Shown: positions 1-7,449 of the stretch, in pieces
Layout: each line of letters opens with the position of its first letter
Numbering within the stretch: the stretch's first letter is position 1
NCBI GenBank assembly: GCA_964468655.1
Contig: CAYXUG010000022.1
Span: forward strand, 1-30,417
DNA length: 30,417 nucleotides
Reading direction: 5' to 3'
From: CAYXUG01 sp964468655
GTDB taxonomy: Bacteria; Fidelibacterota; Marinisomatia; Marinisomatales; CAYXUG01
Notes under the pieces: generated by a model
Told to the model about the DNA's origin: nothing
Database searches by the model: none
The model's input: only the letters and a program-made list of their open reading frames with translations
Program-made: the position numbers and the translations under genes

Positions 1-26
1 TCCATGGCTTCTTTAACTCCCAAAAC

Positions 27-42
27 TGTAAACCATGTCTAT
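27..42 (+). repeat. 16-base repeat, left copy
   Basis: The sequence TGTAAACCATGTCTAT occurs here and, exactly reverse-complemented, at 30374-30389. Just beyond the shared core both copies carry related but not identical bases (ggtaagacactt here, ccaagtgtcat in the other copy read in the same direction). An exact 16-mer shared between two non-coding flanks 30 kb apart is unexpected by chance. It could be part of a dispersed intergenic repeat or a remnant of an insertion-sequence end. No transposase gene is visible near either copy. Confidence 0.45.
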
Positions 43-152
43 GGTAAGACACTTAACAGGTAAAAGAAAAAAGGATGGAAATAATTAATAAGTGTGAATT
101 TATCTGAAAATCAGTTTGGAAGGAAAAGGGAAGGGATAGGGTATTGGTGGAG

Positions 153-1019
153 TTACCGCCGGGTAATGCCTGGCTTGAAATAGAAATAAATTGCAGGCAA
201 GCACACAAGATACATTAAGATACCATATACACCAGATGGCAGGCTTAATACTGATAATCCATCTCTGGTATTCATAATCAGATTACCAACGGTTATTCCC
301 ACAGTGGCATTTTGAATTCCGGATTCGATAGCCACTGTAACAGCCCGTTTTTTGCTCATTTTAAAGAACTGAGAACTTCCATACCCCAGCAGTAACATAA
401 CTGCAATCAGTACAACAATTCCAGGGCCAAGAGTGCTTAGATTATTAATAAAAGCATCCCATTCACTGGCCAATGCGCCAAGAACAATAACGACAAACAG
501 AACAGTTGATATCCTTGATGCTTTCGGTTCAAATTTCTCAGAAAATAGTTTTGCTTTATGATGCAGGAGTAATCCCAATGTCACCGGGACAGCCGTTAAA
601 AGAAACATGGTGAGGCAAAGGGAAAGTACATTAATTGGCGGCGCTTCCTTGCCCATAAAATGCAGCATTGAAACGCCGGTAATTATCGGCAGTGTTATAA
701 CGGTTGCAATACTGACAAACGCTGTGTAGGAAATGGACAGGGCAACATCACCCTTTGCCAGTTTCGTCATCAGGTTGGAGGTTACGCCGCCCGGACAGCA
801 GGCAAGCAGCATCATACCGGCTGCCAGTTCTTTTGAAAAACCAAACGTTGAGATGATCAAAAATGTCATCACCGGAAGAAGTACCATCTGATTAGTCAGT
901 CCCACTGCGAATGCTTTGGGTTCAGTTAAAACTTTTTTGAAGTCATCGGTGGTGAGTCCGAGCCCAAGAGTGAACATGATAAATACAAGGGAAAGGGGTA
1001 AAAAAATGTCTATTAGCAA
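153..1019 (-). CDS. BASS-family sodium-dependent transporter (bile acid:Na+ symporter-like)
   Basis: This 288-residue, almost wholly hydrophobic protein fits the bacterial BASS (bile acid:sodium symporter, ASBT-like) fold, with about nine to ten membrane helices in the inner membrane. Family signatures are visible: CCPGGVTSN followed by a GD at residues 74-91 in the first crossover region, and ESGIQNATVG at 232-241, where Glu232, Gln236 and Asn237 match the sodium and substrate site of ASBT homologues. Bacterial members move bile-acid-like or small carboxylate compounds such as pantoate; the substrate here cannot be read from sequence. The start is a TTG at 1019: an in-frame stop lies four codons upstream, and the next ATG would remove half of helix 1. 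It lies 33 bases downstream of the NYN gene, so the two may be cotranscribed. Confidence 0.88.
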   Translation of the reverse strand: MLIDIFLPLSLVFIMFTLGLGLTTDDFKKVLTEPKAFAVGLTNQMVLLPVMTFLIISTFGFSKELAAGMMLLACCPGGVTSNLMTKLAKGDVALSISYTAFVSIATVITLPIITGVSMLHFMGKEAPPINVLSLCLTMFLLTAVPVTLGLLLHHKAKLFSEKFEPKASRISTVLFVVIVLGALASEWDAFINNLSTLGPGIVVLIAVMLLLGYGSSQFFKMSKKRAVTVAIESGIQNATVGITVGNLIMNTRDGLSVLSLPSGVYGILMYLVCLPAIYFYFKPGITRR

Positions 1020-1052
1020 ATTAATTCTCTATCACGTTTTAGGAGTCTAAGA

Positions 1053-1550
1053 TTATTTCTTTTTCCCTTTTTTGGGCGCCCGGTACTCAAACCAGTCCTC
1101 TTTGGTGATTTCATGATAGTGTGCGGCTTCTTCAACTAAAATGCCGGCAGTGGATAATTTTACAGAGGCAATTTCCACCCTTACGCCTTCGGAAAATAAA
1201 TGACGCACCAATTCAACAAAATCTGAATCTCCGGACATGATTATGATGGTGTCCACTTTGGATGCAAGCTGGATTGCGCGGATTGTAAGGGGAATATCCG
1301 CTGATTTGTGGCATGGAATTACCGAGCCGTAATAATTTTCATGCAGGCGCTCAGCAAATTTGGAAGATATGGCTTTCCCCTCACGGAAATACAAAAGCCG
1401 GTTCAAACTCCGTCCGTTTAATAATTTAGGGATCAGGGTATCGAAATTAATCATAGTATTCTTGGACTTTGACAGTTCATGAATACTGCGTTCTATATTA
1501 TTTCCATCGCAAAGTATGGCAACGGATTGATTGATGTTGATGTTATCCAT
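1053..1550 (-). CDS. NYN domain (LabA/DUF88-like) putative ribonuclease
   Basis: A 165-residue protein made almost entirely of one NYN domain, the PIN-like nuclease fold also found in LabA and in eukaryotic Limkain/MARF1. The N-terminal strand carries VAILCDGNN with Asp15 and Asn18, and the middle carries MSGDSDF with Asp108 and Asp110; Asp85 in KSADIPL fits the remaining acidic position. These are the residues expected to hold the catalytic metal, so the site looks intact. The C terminus ends in a basic tail (KKGKKK) that could contact RNA. The start ATG is preceded by AGGAATTCCA, a good ribosome-binding site. The RNA target is unknown. A DUF4177-like small gene lies about 80 bases upstream on the same strand and the BASS transporter follows; the sequence shows no functional link between them. 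Confidence 0.85.
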   Translation of the reverse strand: MDNININQSVAILCDGNNIERSIHELSKSKNTMINFDTLIPKLLNGRSLNRLLYFREGKAISSKFAERLHENYYGSVIPCHKSADIPLTIRAIQLASKVDTIIIMSGDSDFVELVRHLFSEGVRVEIASVKLSTAGILVEEAAHYHEITKEDWFEYRAPKKGKKK

Positions 1551-1630
1551 TGGAATTCCTCTTATTTAGTCCGCTAGTGTAAGGTATCTGGTGGTTTGGA
1601 TGTTATGCCTATAATTATCATGCCCACTCG

Positions 1631-1822
1631 CTATTTTTTATCAGATTCTTTTTCTATCAAGATAAACAAAAATGAAAAGAGAAACCCACTCCAACCGTGA
1701 TGCATTTGTACTACTTTCCAACCATCCTTAGCATATTCGTTTAATTGCCTGGATGTTCTCTCTTCCAGCCCTTTTATAGTCCATCGTTGACTAACAGTAA
1801 TAACTTTATATTCTTTCCTAAT
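1631..1822 (-). CDS. DUF4177-like small protein, probable AUU start
   Basis: Reading the minus strand from 1822 gives an uninterrupted 63-residue frame ending in TAG at 1633-1631. Its start MRKEYKVITV, the central LNEYAKDGWKVVQM and the hydrophobic end FLFSFLFILIEKE have the layout of DUF4177 proteins: a first strand with KEYKV, a helix ending in (L)NEYAxxGWxVV, then a final strand. The first codon is ATT, not ATG. It sits four bases after a perfect AAGGAG (1827-1832), and no ATG, GTG or TTG occurs in frame before the family-matching residues. AUU is a rare but real initiator, as in infC. A promoter-like pair lies upstream. The alternative is a recently inactivated gene whose ATG has mutated, but the rest of the frame is intact. 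Function of DUF4177 is unknown. Confidence 0.66.
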   Translation of the reverse strand: MRKEYKVITVSQRWTIKGLEERTSRQLNEYAKDGWKVVQMHHGWSGFLFSFLFILIEKESDKK

Positions 1823-1873
1823 GACACTCCTTATTATTGAGGTGGTATTTAGTCTATTGAAATTGTGGATTCG

Positions 1874-1902
1874 AATTTAATATTCACATAGCAACCTAAC
1901 AA
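1874..1902 (-). promoter_or_regulatory. Candidate sigma70-type promoter for the DUF4177-like gene
   Basis: On the minus strand TTGTTA (1902-1897) and TAAATT (1879-1874) are separated by exactly 17 bases. The start of the small gene lies about 50 bases downstream. It matches the consensus only partly and is a visual call. Confidence 0.3.
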
Positions 1903-2051
1903 ATAAACTAACAGGCGTATTCAATTACGATTTAAGAATTATTTCAAGTCCCAACAGTCACAGCATATTGGGATAATTCTTATTTAATTTCTTTCTAATA
2001 ATAGGAAGCCTCTTCAATTCCGCCCTAACAGCCAGATCTTCAGTTCCGTTT

Positions 2052-2141
2052 TGTCATACTGGGCGTAGTGAAGTAGCTACTTTTTTAACCAGTTATCATC
2101 AGAATATCATTCAACCCGCAACTGCGGGATTCAGGATGACA
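2052..2141. repeat. Interspersed-repeat-like element with inverted ends and a CCCGC/GCGGG hairpin
   Basis: The segment begins TGTCATACTGGGCGTAGTGA and ends TTCAGGATGACA, so the outer six bases TGTCAT/ATGACA are inverted repeats. Inside the right half lies CCCGCAACTGCGGG (2115-2128), a 5-bp GC stem with a 4-base loop. The left end resembles the GTCATTCTGAGCG(A/C)AGCGAAG-type intergenic repeats that recur in many bacterial genomes; I recognise this wording from general knowledge and have not searched. It lies just downstream of the lptG-like stop codon and lacks a T-run, so it is not a typical intrinsic terminator. Confidence 0.45.
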
Positions 2142-2158
2142 CTGTTTTATCCTAAAAA

Positions 2159-3250
2159 TCACTTCCTCACAAAAATCAGCATCATTATTCCACCTATAAG
2201 AAAAACCACATTCCCGATCCACGCTGATAAAAATGGATCAACAATGGATTTGTATCCAATTGTCTGCCCGAAGCGGATAAATGCGTAATATCCGAAAATA
2301 ACAAACACACTCATCCCAGCTCCGAATGCAAGTCCCCCTTTTGGCTTGGCGGCAACAAGAGGAACTGCAAACAGCATTACAATCAAGCTGGTGAAAGCGA
2401 ATGATATTTTACCGTGCAGATTAACTTCCCACCGTGTGGTATCGACACCGCTTTTCCTTAATTCCACAATGAATGCTTTTAAGTCCTTGTAATTTTTTTC
2501 TTCCGGTGAAATGGCTTCTTTTGTGATGTCATCCGGTGAAATAGTCAATGTTATCATGGTATCTTTTTTTGAATACCGGACATTTGATTCAAATCCGTCT
2601 GCATCGAATTCTCTCACTGCATAATTATTAATTCTCCATACGGAATCTTCCGCTATCCAGTTCATTTTCGCTGCATCAATCCGTTTATACAGATGCCCGT
2701 CATTAAGAAACTGCATTGCAATTCCACGAGCTGATTTTTTATCCACCCTGTAATAATTGATGGCAATATGGAATTGATCTGATGTTCTCAGAAGGATATT
2801 ATGGCGTTTTTGCTTGTAGTGCTTTTTTCTTTTTTTCCCGAGATGAGTTTTTTCGATCGTTCTCAATTCTTTATTGCATCGTGAGGCCACACTGTCTTCA
2901 ATGAAAAATGATCCTGCGCTGATTAGAATTGAACAAATAATCAATGGAAGCGCTATCCGGTAAAGTGAAAATCCTGTAGCTTTCATGGCTGTGAGTTCAT
3001 TCCGTTTTGAAAGGAGTCCAATGGTAAAAATACCTCCCAATAAAACCGACATGGGAAGTCCGATATTGATAAACCAGGGTAGTGTTAACAAATAGTATTT
3101 CAGTACAATGCTTCCCGAGACTGATGAATCTATGAACTTGTCCAGATTTTCTATGAGATCAACAATAACGAAAATGGAGACAAATCCAATGAGAGTAACG
3201 ATAAAAATACTGCTGAAATTTTTGATTAAATAAAGGTCAAGTTTTCTCAT
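2159..3250 (-). CDS. lptG: LptF/LptG family lipopolysaccharide export permease
   Basis: A 363-residue inner-membrane protein of the YjgP/YjgQ family. Together with LptB ATPase and its partner permease it extracts lipopolysaccharide from the inner membrane and passes it to LptC/LptA. The layout is the family's: three N-terminal helices (about residues 12-32, 53-80 and 96-116), a periplasmic beta-jellyroll-like domain (about 118-275, with an unusual KKRKKHYKQKRH basic patch near 138-150), and three C-terminal helices (about 283-360). The stretch LLSKRNELTAMKATGFS (79-95) is the conserved cytoplasmic coupling helix that meets LptB. Length suits LptF or LptG (about 360); I favour LptG, but the paralogues are hard to separate by eye. 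It is divergent from the NhaC-like gene, and its own start ATG at 3250 lies in a 179-base shared spacer. Confidence 0.86.
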   Translation of the reverse strand: MRKLDLYLIKNFSSIFIVTLIGFVSIFVIVDLIENLDKFIDSSVSGSIVLKYYLLTLPWFINIGLPMSVLLGGIFTIGLLSKRNELTAMKATGFSLYRIALPLIICSILISAGSFFIEDSVASRCNKELRTIEKTHLGKKRKKHYKQKRHNILLRTSDQFHIAINYYRVDKKSARGIAMQFLNDGHLYKRIDAAKMNWIAEDSVWRINNYAVREFDADGFESNVRYSKKDTMITLTISPDDITKEAISPEEKNYKDLKAFIVELRKSGVDTTRWEVNLHGKISFAFTSLIVMLFAVPLVAAKPKGGLAFGAGMSVFVIFGYYAFIRFGQTIGYKSIVDPFLSAWIGNVVFLIGGIMMLIFVRK

Positions 3251-3429
3251 TGAGATTTCGTTGCGCTCTTGTGTCGTGTATTTATTATGTAACTCATTTG
3301 ATAATGTCCGTAAATTTACAATAACAGAAACATAAAACTACTTGAATCCAAGCTATTTTATTCCATATTTAAAAAATGAAACGGTGAGAGTCAAAAAAAA
3401 TCTTTTCAGACTCAACAGCCAATTCTATA

Positions 3430-5106
3430 TTGCCGGCTATTTTGAACACAAACAGAAATAAATTATTACTGATTATTGGAATTTTCATAATCATCTTTTG
3501 GGAATTCGCTGCATTCCGGCAGAATTTCGATTCCATAAACGAACCATCATTTCTTTCGGTGGTTCCACCGCTTATTGCCATTGTAATGGCGCTCCTCACA
3601 AAAGAAATAATCTTGTCCCTGTTTTGCGGAATTTGGGTGGGCTCAACGATCTTGTGGGGATTTCATCCTGTAACAGGGTTCACAAAAGCGCTGGATACCT
3701 ATCTTGTCTCCTCATTGGCAGATCCTGATCACGCTTCTATTTTATTATTCAGTTTAGGATTCGGTGGTGTCATCGGTGTTATCAGCGCAAACGGTGGGAT
3801 GCAGGGTATCGTTCAGGCATTATCCAACTATGCGAAATCGAGAAGAACAAGTCAGTTATCAACCATGCTCATGGGAATTGTCATCTTTTTCGATGATTAC
3901 ACCAATACGCTTTTTGTGGGGAACATGATGCGCCCTTTCACGGATAAGCTGAAAATTTCCCGGGAAAAACTATCCTACATCGTGGATTCAACTGCTGCTC
4001 CTGTTGCCAGTATTGCTGTTATCAGTACATGGTCGGTGTTCCAGATGTCGCTCCTTGAAAATCCGTACAATCAGTATGGAATTACTGAAGGTCCATACAT
4101 CACATTTATCAAATCAATTCCATTTTCATTCTACTGCTGGGCGGCAATTTTCTTTATGGTTTATCTCATCTGGACAAAACGGGATTATGGTCCCATGCGC
4201 ACTGCGGAGAAAAGAGCGTTCACAGAAGGAAAAGTAATGAGGGATGGCGCTCAACCCTTATCCGATATTAATTTTAAGGATGATGGTTCTCTGGGCAAAA
4301 AGTCCGCCCATTGGATATTTGCCATCCTTCCTATAGCAACAATTATAATGATAACAATGATAGGTCTTTACATAACCGGCAAACAGGGGACATCGGTTTC
4401 CAATCCGGGATTGACAGAAATCATTGGCGCTTCGAATTCATACGCCAGTTTGATGTGGGGTTCATTTACGGGCGGATTATTGGCAATTGTTATCTCTGTG
4501 GTATATGGATTACTGCCTCTGAAGGAATCGGTGAATTCGTGGTTGAATGGAGTGAAGTCAATGATGATTGCGTTTGTTGTACTTATTTTGGCATGGACAA
4601 TAGGAAAGATTTGTGAAGACATTAAAACAGCAGATTATCTGATTTCTGTAACACAATCATTTCTTACAGTGGAAATGCTGCCGGCGGTGACATTTGTAAC
4701 GGCAGCAATTGTCAGCTTTTCAACTGGTACTTCATGGGGGACAATGTCAGTGCTGGGTCCGATCATTATCCCTATGGCTTTTCAACTCGGGGGTCCTGAT
4801 CCCAATGCATTTTTACAGTCACCCATCTTTTTGGCAACATTTTCAGCGATTCTTTCGGGAGCGGTATTTGGTGATCACTGTTCGCCCATTTCTGATACGA
4901 CTATTTTATCCTCCATGGCATCTGGCTCGGACCATATTGACCATGTGAAGACTCAACTGCCTTATGCGTTAACGGCAGGGTTTTTCAGTCTTGTTTTGGG
5001 GTATTTATTGACGGGGTACGGTGTTCCGTGGATTTTCGTTATTTTGTTAATGATGATAGCGATTGTGGGTGTAATTCGAATAAAGGGGAAATTAATAGAA
5101 ACTTAA
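3430..5106 (+). CDS. nhaC: NhaC-type Na+/H+ antiporter family protein
   Basis: This 558-residue integral membrane protein belongs to the NhaC ion-transporter superfamily, which exchanges sodium or organic ions for protons at the inner membrane. Conserved blocks are recognisable: FFDDYTNTLFVGNMMRPFTD at 153-172, followed by the DSTAAPVASIAVIST stretch at 186-200, and near the C terminus the SFSTGTSWGT and GAVFGDHCSPISDTT segments. About a dozen hydrophobic segments are present. Many NhaC-family proteins transport substrates other than sodium, so the ion is not proven. The start is uncertain: a TTG at 3430 is the best option because an in-frame stop lies at 3385-3387 and helix 1 begins by residue 11, but no clear ribosome-binding site precedes it; TTG at 3442 is an alternative. 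Its stop overlaps that of the convergent CorC-like gene. Confidence 0.87.
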   Translation: MPAILNTNRNKLLLIIGIFIIIFWEFAAFRQNFDSINEPSFLSVVPPLIAIVMALLTKEIILSLFCGIWVGSTILWGFHPVTGFTKALDTYLVSSLADPDHASILLFSLGFGGVIGVISANGGMQGIVQALSNYAKSRRTSQLSTMLMGIVIFFDDYTNTLFVGNMMRPFTDKLKISREKLSYIVDSTAAPVASIAVISTWSVFQMSLLENPYNQYGITEGPYITFIKSIPFSFYCWAAIFFMVYLIWTKRDYGPMRTAEKRAFTEGKVMRDGAQPLSDINFKDDGSLGKKSAHWIFAILPIATIIMITMIGLYITGKQGTSVSNPGLTEIIGASNSYASLMWGSFTGGLLAIVISVVYGLLPLKESVNSWLNGVKSMMIAFVVLILAWTIGKICEDIKTADYLISVTQSFLTVEMLPAVTFVTAAIVSFSTGTSWGTMSVLGPIIIPMAFQLGGPDPNAFLQSPIFLATFSAILSGAVFGDHCSPISDTTILSSMASGSDHIDHVKTQLPYALTAGFFSLVLGYLLTGYGVPWIFVILLMMIAIVGVIRIKGKLIET

Positions 5107-6308
5107 CGATTTTTCACAATGTAGAGTTTTTCAACTCTCGCCGGATTGGCCCTTAAAATTTTAATATGAAACCAATCCAAATTAAAGGTTTCTCCTGCTT
5201 TTGGAATTCTGCCAATTTTTGATAATAGATACCCGCCGATAGTTTCATAATTCCCGGAAGGGAATCGGAATCCGTATTGTTTCCGCAATTCATCAATTTC
5301 AACCATGCTGTCCACAATTAAGCTGTTGGCATTGAGCTTTGTTATTTTTTTCCCTGTCTCATCAAAAACGTCCTCAAACTCTCCGAAAAGTTCTTCAATC
5401 AAATCTTCTACAGTGACAATACCACTGATTTGATTTTGATTATTTTTCACAATGGCGATACTCGAATTTTTCCGTTTCAGCAATTCAAGCGCTTCATCTG
5501 AAAGCAAGTTCTCTGAAATAAAAATCGGTTTTTTAGCAATTGATTTTAAATCGTGCGGATTGGTGAATAAATCGTGAAGAAAAATAATTCCTATAATATT
5601 GTTCACATCCGATCCATAAAGAGGAAGTTTGGAAAATCCCGTATCCATTAAAAGTTTTATCGCATCATCAACCGAACTTTCTGATGAAATGGTAACAACA
5701 TCTGATTGGGGTGTAAGTGCTTTTCGCACCGGCCGTGACCCTAACTTCAGAATATTTGATATAACTTTTTTTTCCTCGAGATCAAGTTCTTCTCCTATGT
5801 CAACATTTTCAAAAAGAAGTCTGAGGTCTTCTCTATTCAGTGCTGTTGAGATAGGTTTTGAGTTTTCAGGGATCAGCCATTTAGAATATATCTGAATCCC
5901 TTTTACAATCGGTTTCAATAAAATTTCAGAAAATTGAATAATGGGGGTGAGTCTTTTTGCGGATATTGTTGCGAAATCCCGAAATAAAACTTTTGGCAGA
6001 ATTTCACCAAATAATAGAATTATTCCAGTGATTATGATAACAGTTATAATGGGGTGCACCGATAATTTTAACAATACGAGCGTTGCATAGGAGGTTGTAA
6101 GAATATTTGCGAGATTTGTGCCGATGAGGACAACGGTAAGAAACCGCTCCGGTTCTATTCTGTATTCTACCGTTTTTTTTGCAAATCTATGTTTCTGTTT
6201 TTCCCAGACCTGAAGTTGAGACAGGTTTGCCTGTATAAAAGCGATTTCACCACCGGAAAATAGGGCTGAAAAAAAGAGTCCGGTTAGAGCCAGATAAAGC
6301 TCAATCAT
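5103..6308 (-). CDS. CorC/HlyC-type membrane protein (DUF21, CBS pair, CorC_HlyC domain)
   Basis: The 401-residue product has the three-part architecture of the CNNM/CorC family. An N-terminal DUF21 membrane domain (about 1-180) opens with the SGGEIAF motif and has several helices including TNLANILTTSYATL. A tandem CBS pair follows (about 200-320), starting LTPQSDVVTI and containing IIGIIFLHDLF and ISGIVTVEDLIEELFGE. The C-terminal CorC_HlyC domain (about 330-398) ends in LRANPARVEKLYIV. Family members are implicated in magnesium or cobalt efflux and resistance; old hemolysin labels are historical. CBS pairs typically bind adenosine nucleotides and may regulate transport. The gene is convergent with the NhaC-like gene, and both stop codons fall in the palindromic TTAA at 5103-5106, so there is no spacer for a terminator. 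Confidence 0.9.
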   Translation of the reverse strand: MIELYLALTGLFFSALFSGGEIAFIQANLSQLQVWEKQKHRFAKKTVEYRIEPERFLTVVLIGTNLANILTTSYATLVLLKLSVHPIITVIIITGIILLFGEILPKVLFRDFATISAKRLTPIIQFSEILLKPIVKGIQIYSKWLIPENSKPISTALNREDLRLLFENVDIGEELDLEEKKVISNILKLGSRPVRKALTPQSDVVTISSESSVDDAIKLLMDTGFSKLPLYGSDVNNIIGIIFLHDLFTNPHDLKSIAKKPIFISENLLSDEALELLKRKNSSIAIVKNNQNQISGIVTVEDLIEELFGEFEDVFDETGKKITKLNANSLIVDSMVEIDELRKQYGFRFPSGNYETIGGYLLSKIGRIPKAGETFNLDWFHIKILRANPARVEKLYIVKNR

Positions 6309-6362
6309 AGAATTATATTTAGAATTTTTAGTATAGGAAAGAAAGTGTTAATTTTTTGAAGA

Positions 6363-7280
6363 TTATGTAATGTTTTGTTTGATGAGCCAATTATGTATGA
6401 GTTGGGCGGATTCCTTATAATTATTTTCCACCATGATATTGTGTCCAGTATTTTCCATTGCAATATAATCTACTCCGTAAAATTCTGCTGATTCCATTAC
6501 ACCATTCTCTCCCAGGACTGCATCCAATTTTCCTGCCATCCAAAGCATGGGTGTTTTAACATCGTTGGAAGGGTGCCAAAAAGGCGGGTTATGCCCGTAC
6601 ATAACAAACCCTGAATCTGAGTTCAAATTCTTAAATAGCATGTCCTGAGAACAGATTGAATTTTCAGTTAAAAACATGGCTTTTGCTCTCTTGGGGGAAC
6701 GGATAAAAAAAGTGGGATTACACGTTAAGACTGATAAAATAAGTCCGATCGGATCCAGCCGGAATAACTTGGTTATTCCATCTTTTAAATTACTGTGAGA
6801 CGACCATGGAGCGACCATAACAGCGGCTGGGAAATTGTCCATATCTTTTAAAACCCTTTGAATCAAAGCGGCACCCATGCTATGCCCGAAGATAATTGGC
6901 GGTGTTTCAAATCTTTTTAATTCTTTCTTAAGAAAATTTTCATAATATCCCAATGTGGAGAAGTAAGATGGGCGCCTTGTGGGCGATTCCCCTTGTCCCG
7001 GTAGACTGTATGCATGATTTTCCCATCCCCATCCGGCAAAAAGTTTCTGCCAAAGTTCCCAGCACCATGCACCGTGGTACATTCCATGCTGCATTAAAAT
7101 TGGAGTAGTATATTTTTTATTTTTCGGCTTATATACAATCCTTTCAATTCCATCTTCAACGGAATTGAATGATTCATAGCCGGTATTATTCAATTGTAAT
7201 GATGATACATCGTTATCTTTTTTTTGTCCTGAATAGGTCGGTAACGACTGATTCATGGAACCATAATTAACATGATTCAT
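6363..7280 (-). CDS. Alpha/beta hydrolase (serine hydrolase, Hydrolase_4/monoacylglycerol lipase-like)
   Basis: A 305-residue alpha/beta-hydrolase-fold protein. The oxyanion region is QHGMYHGAWCW (64-74), the nucleophile elbow is GHSMG with Ser134, the acid is probably Asp253 in MAGKLDAVLG, and the catalytic histidine is His280 in NTGHNIMVE. The triad therefore looks complete. The first 45 residues have no hydrophobic signal and look like an extension before the core begins with IERIVYKPK, so the enzyme is probably cytoplasmic. The substrate cannot be assigned; esters or acylglycerols are typical for this group. A good GGGAGAA ribosome-binding site precedes the ATG at 7280, and a promoter-like pair lies at 7309-7336. 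It is followed by the CorC-like gene 54 bases downstream, and is divergent from murQ. Confidence 0.85.
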   Translation of the reverse strand: MNHVNYGSMNQSLPTYSGQKKDNDVSSLQLNNTGYESFNSVEDGIERIVYKPKNKKYTTPILMQHGMYHGAWCWELWQKLFAGWGWENHAYSLPGQGESPTRRPSYFSTLGYYENFLKKELKRFETPPIIFGHSMGAALIQRVLKDMDNFPAAVMVAPWSSHSNLKDGITKLFRLDPIGLILSVLTCNPTFFIRSPKRAKAMFLTENSICSQDMLFKNLNSDSGFVMYGHNPPFWHPSNDVKTPMLWMAGKLDAVLGENGVMESAEFYGVDYIAMENTGHNIMVENNYKESAQLIHNWLIKQNIT

Positions 7281-7308
7281 CTTATTTCTCCCTTATTGGT
7301 GTATTTGC

Positions 7309-7336
7309 TATATAAATCACAGGGTGGATTTTACAA
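7309..7336 (-). promoter_or_regulatory. Candidate promoter for the alpha/beta hydrolase
   Basis: Minus strand TTGTAA (7336-7331) and TATATA (7314-7309) are spaced by 16 bases. The expected start of transcription lies roughly 20 bases before the hydrolase ATG and just upstream of its ribosome-binding site. Visual call, no experimental support. Confidence 0.42.
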
Positions 7337-7449
7337 AAAACCTGTTTTTATAAAAATGACAAAAATCACACTTATATTCACTGAATCTATTTCGCTTTGA
7401 GAGTTCAATATTCTAAATTCATGCTTCATTCACTAAAACAAATTTCATA

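Larger units (their letters stand above)
1823..2158. other. Intergenic stretch with a repeat-like element, otherwise no gene seen
   Basis: This 336-base gap between the lptG-like gene and the DUF4177-like gene has no credible coding frame. Its first 80 bases hold the ribosome-binding site and candidate promoter of the small gene. Its last 110 bases hold the repeat-like element at 2052-2141. The middle (about 1905-2050) is AT-rich and frames are short; I see nothing functional in it. Confidence 0.6.

Noticed and set aside
1958..2056. Short minus-strand open stretch of about 32 codons next to the repeat-like element
   Set aside because: It lacks a start codon and ribosome-binding site and I recognise no family; too short to support as a gene or a gene remnant.
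2115..2128. CCCGC/GCGGG hairpin as the terminator of the lptG-like gene
   Set aside because: No T-run follows on the minus strand, and it fits better as part of the repeat-like element.
5103..6308. Reading the CorC-like protein as a hemolysin
   Set aside because: The DUF21-CBS-CorC_HlyC architecture belongs to ion-transport/regulatory membrane proteins; the hemolysin name is historical and nothing here suggests a toxin.
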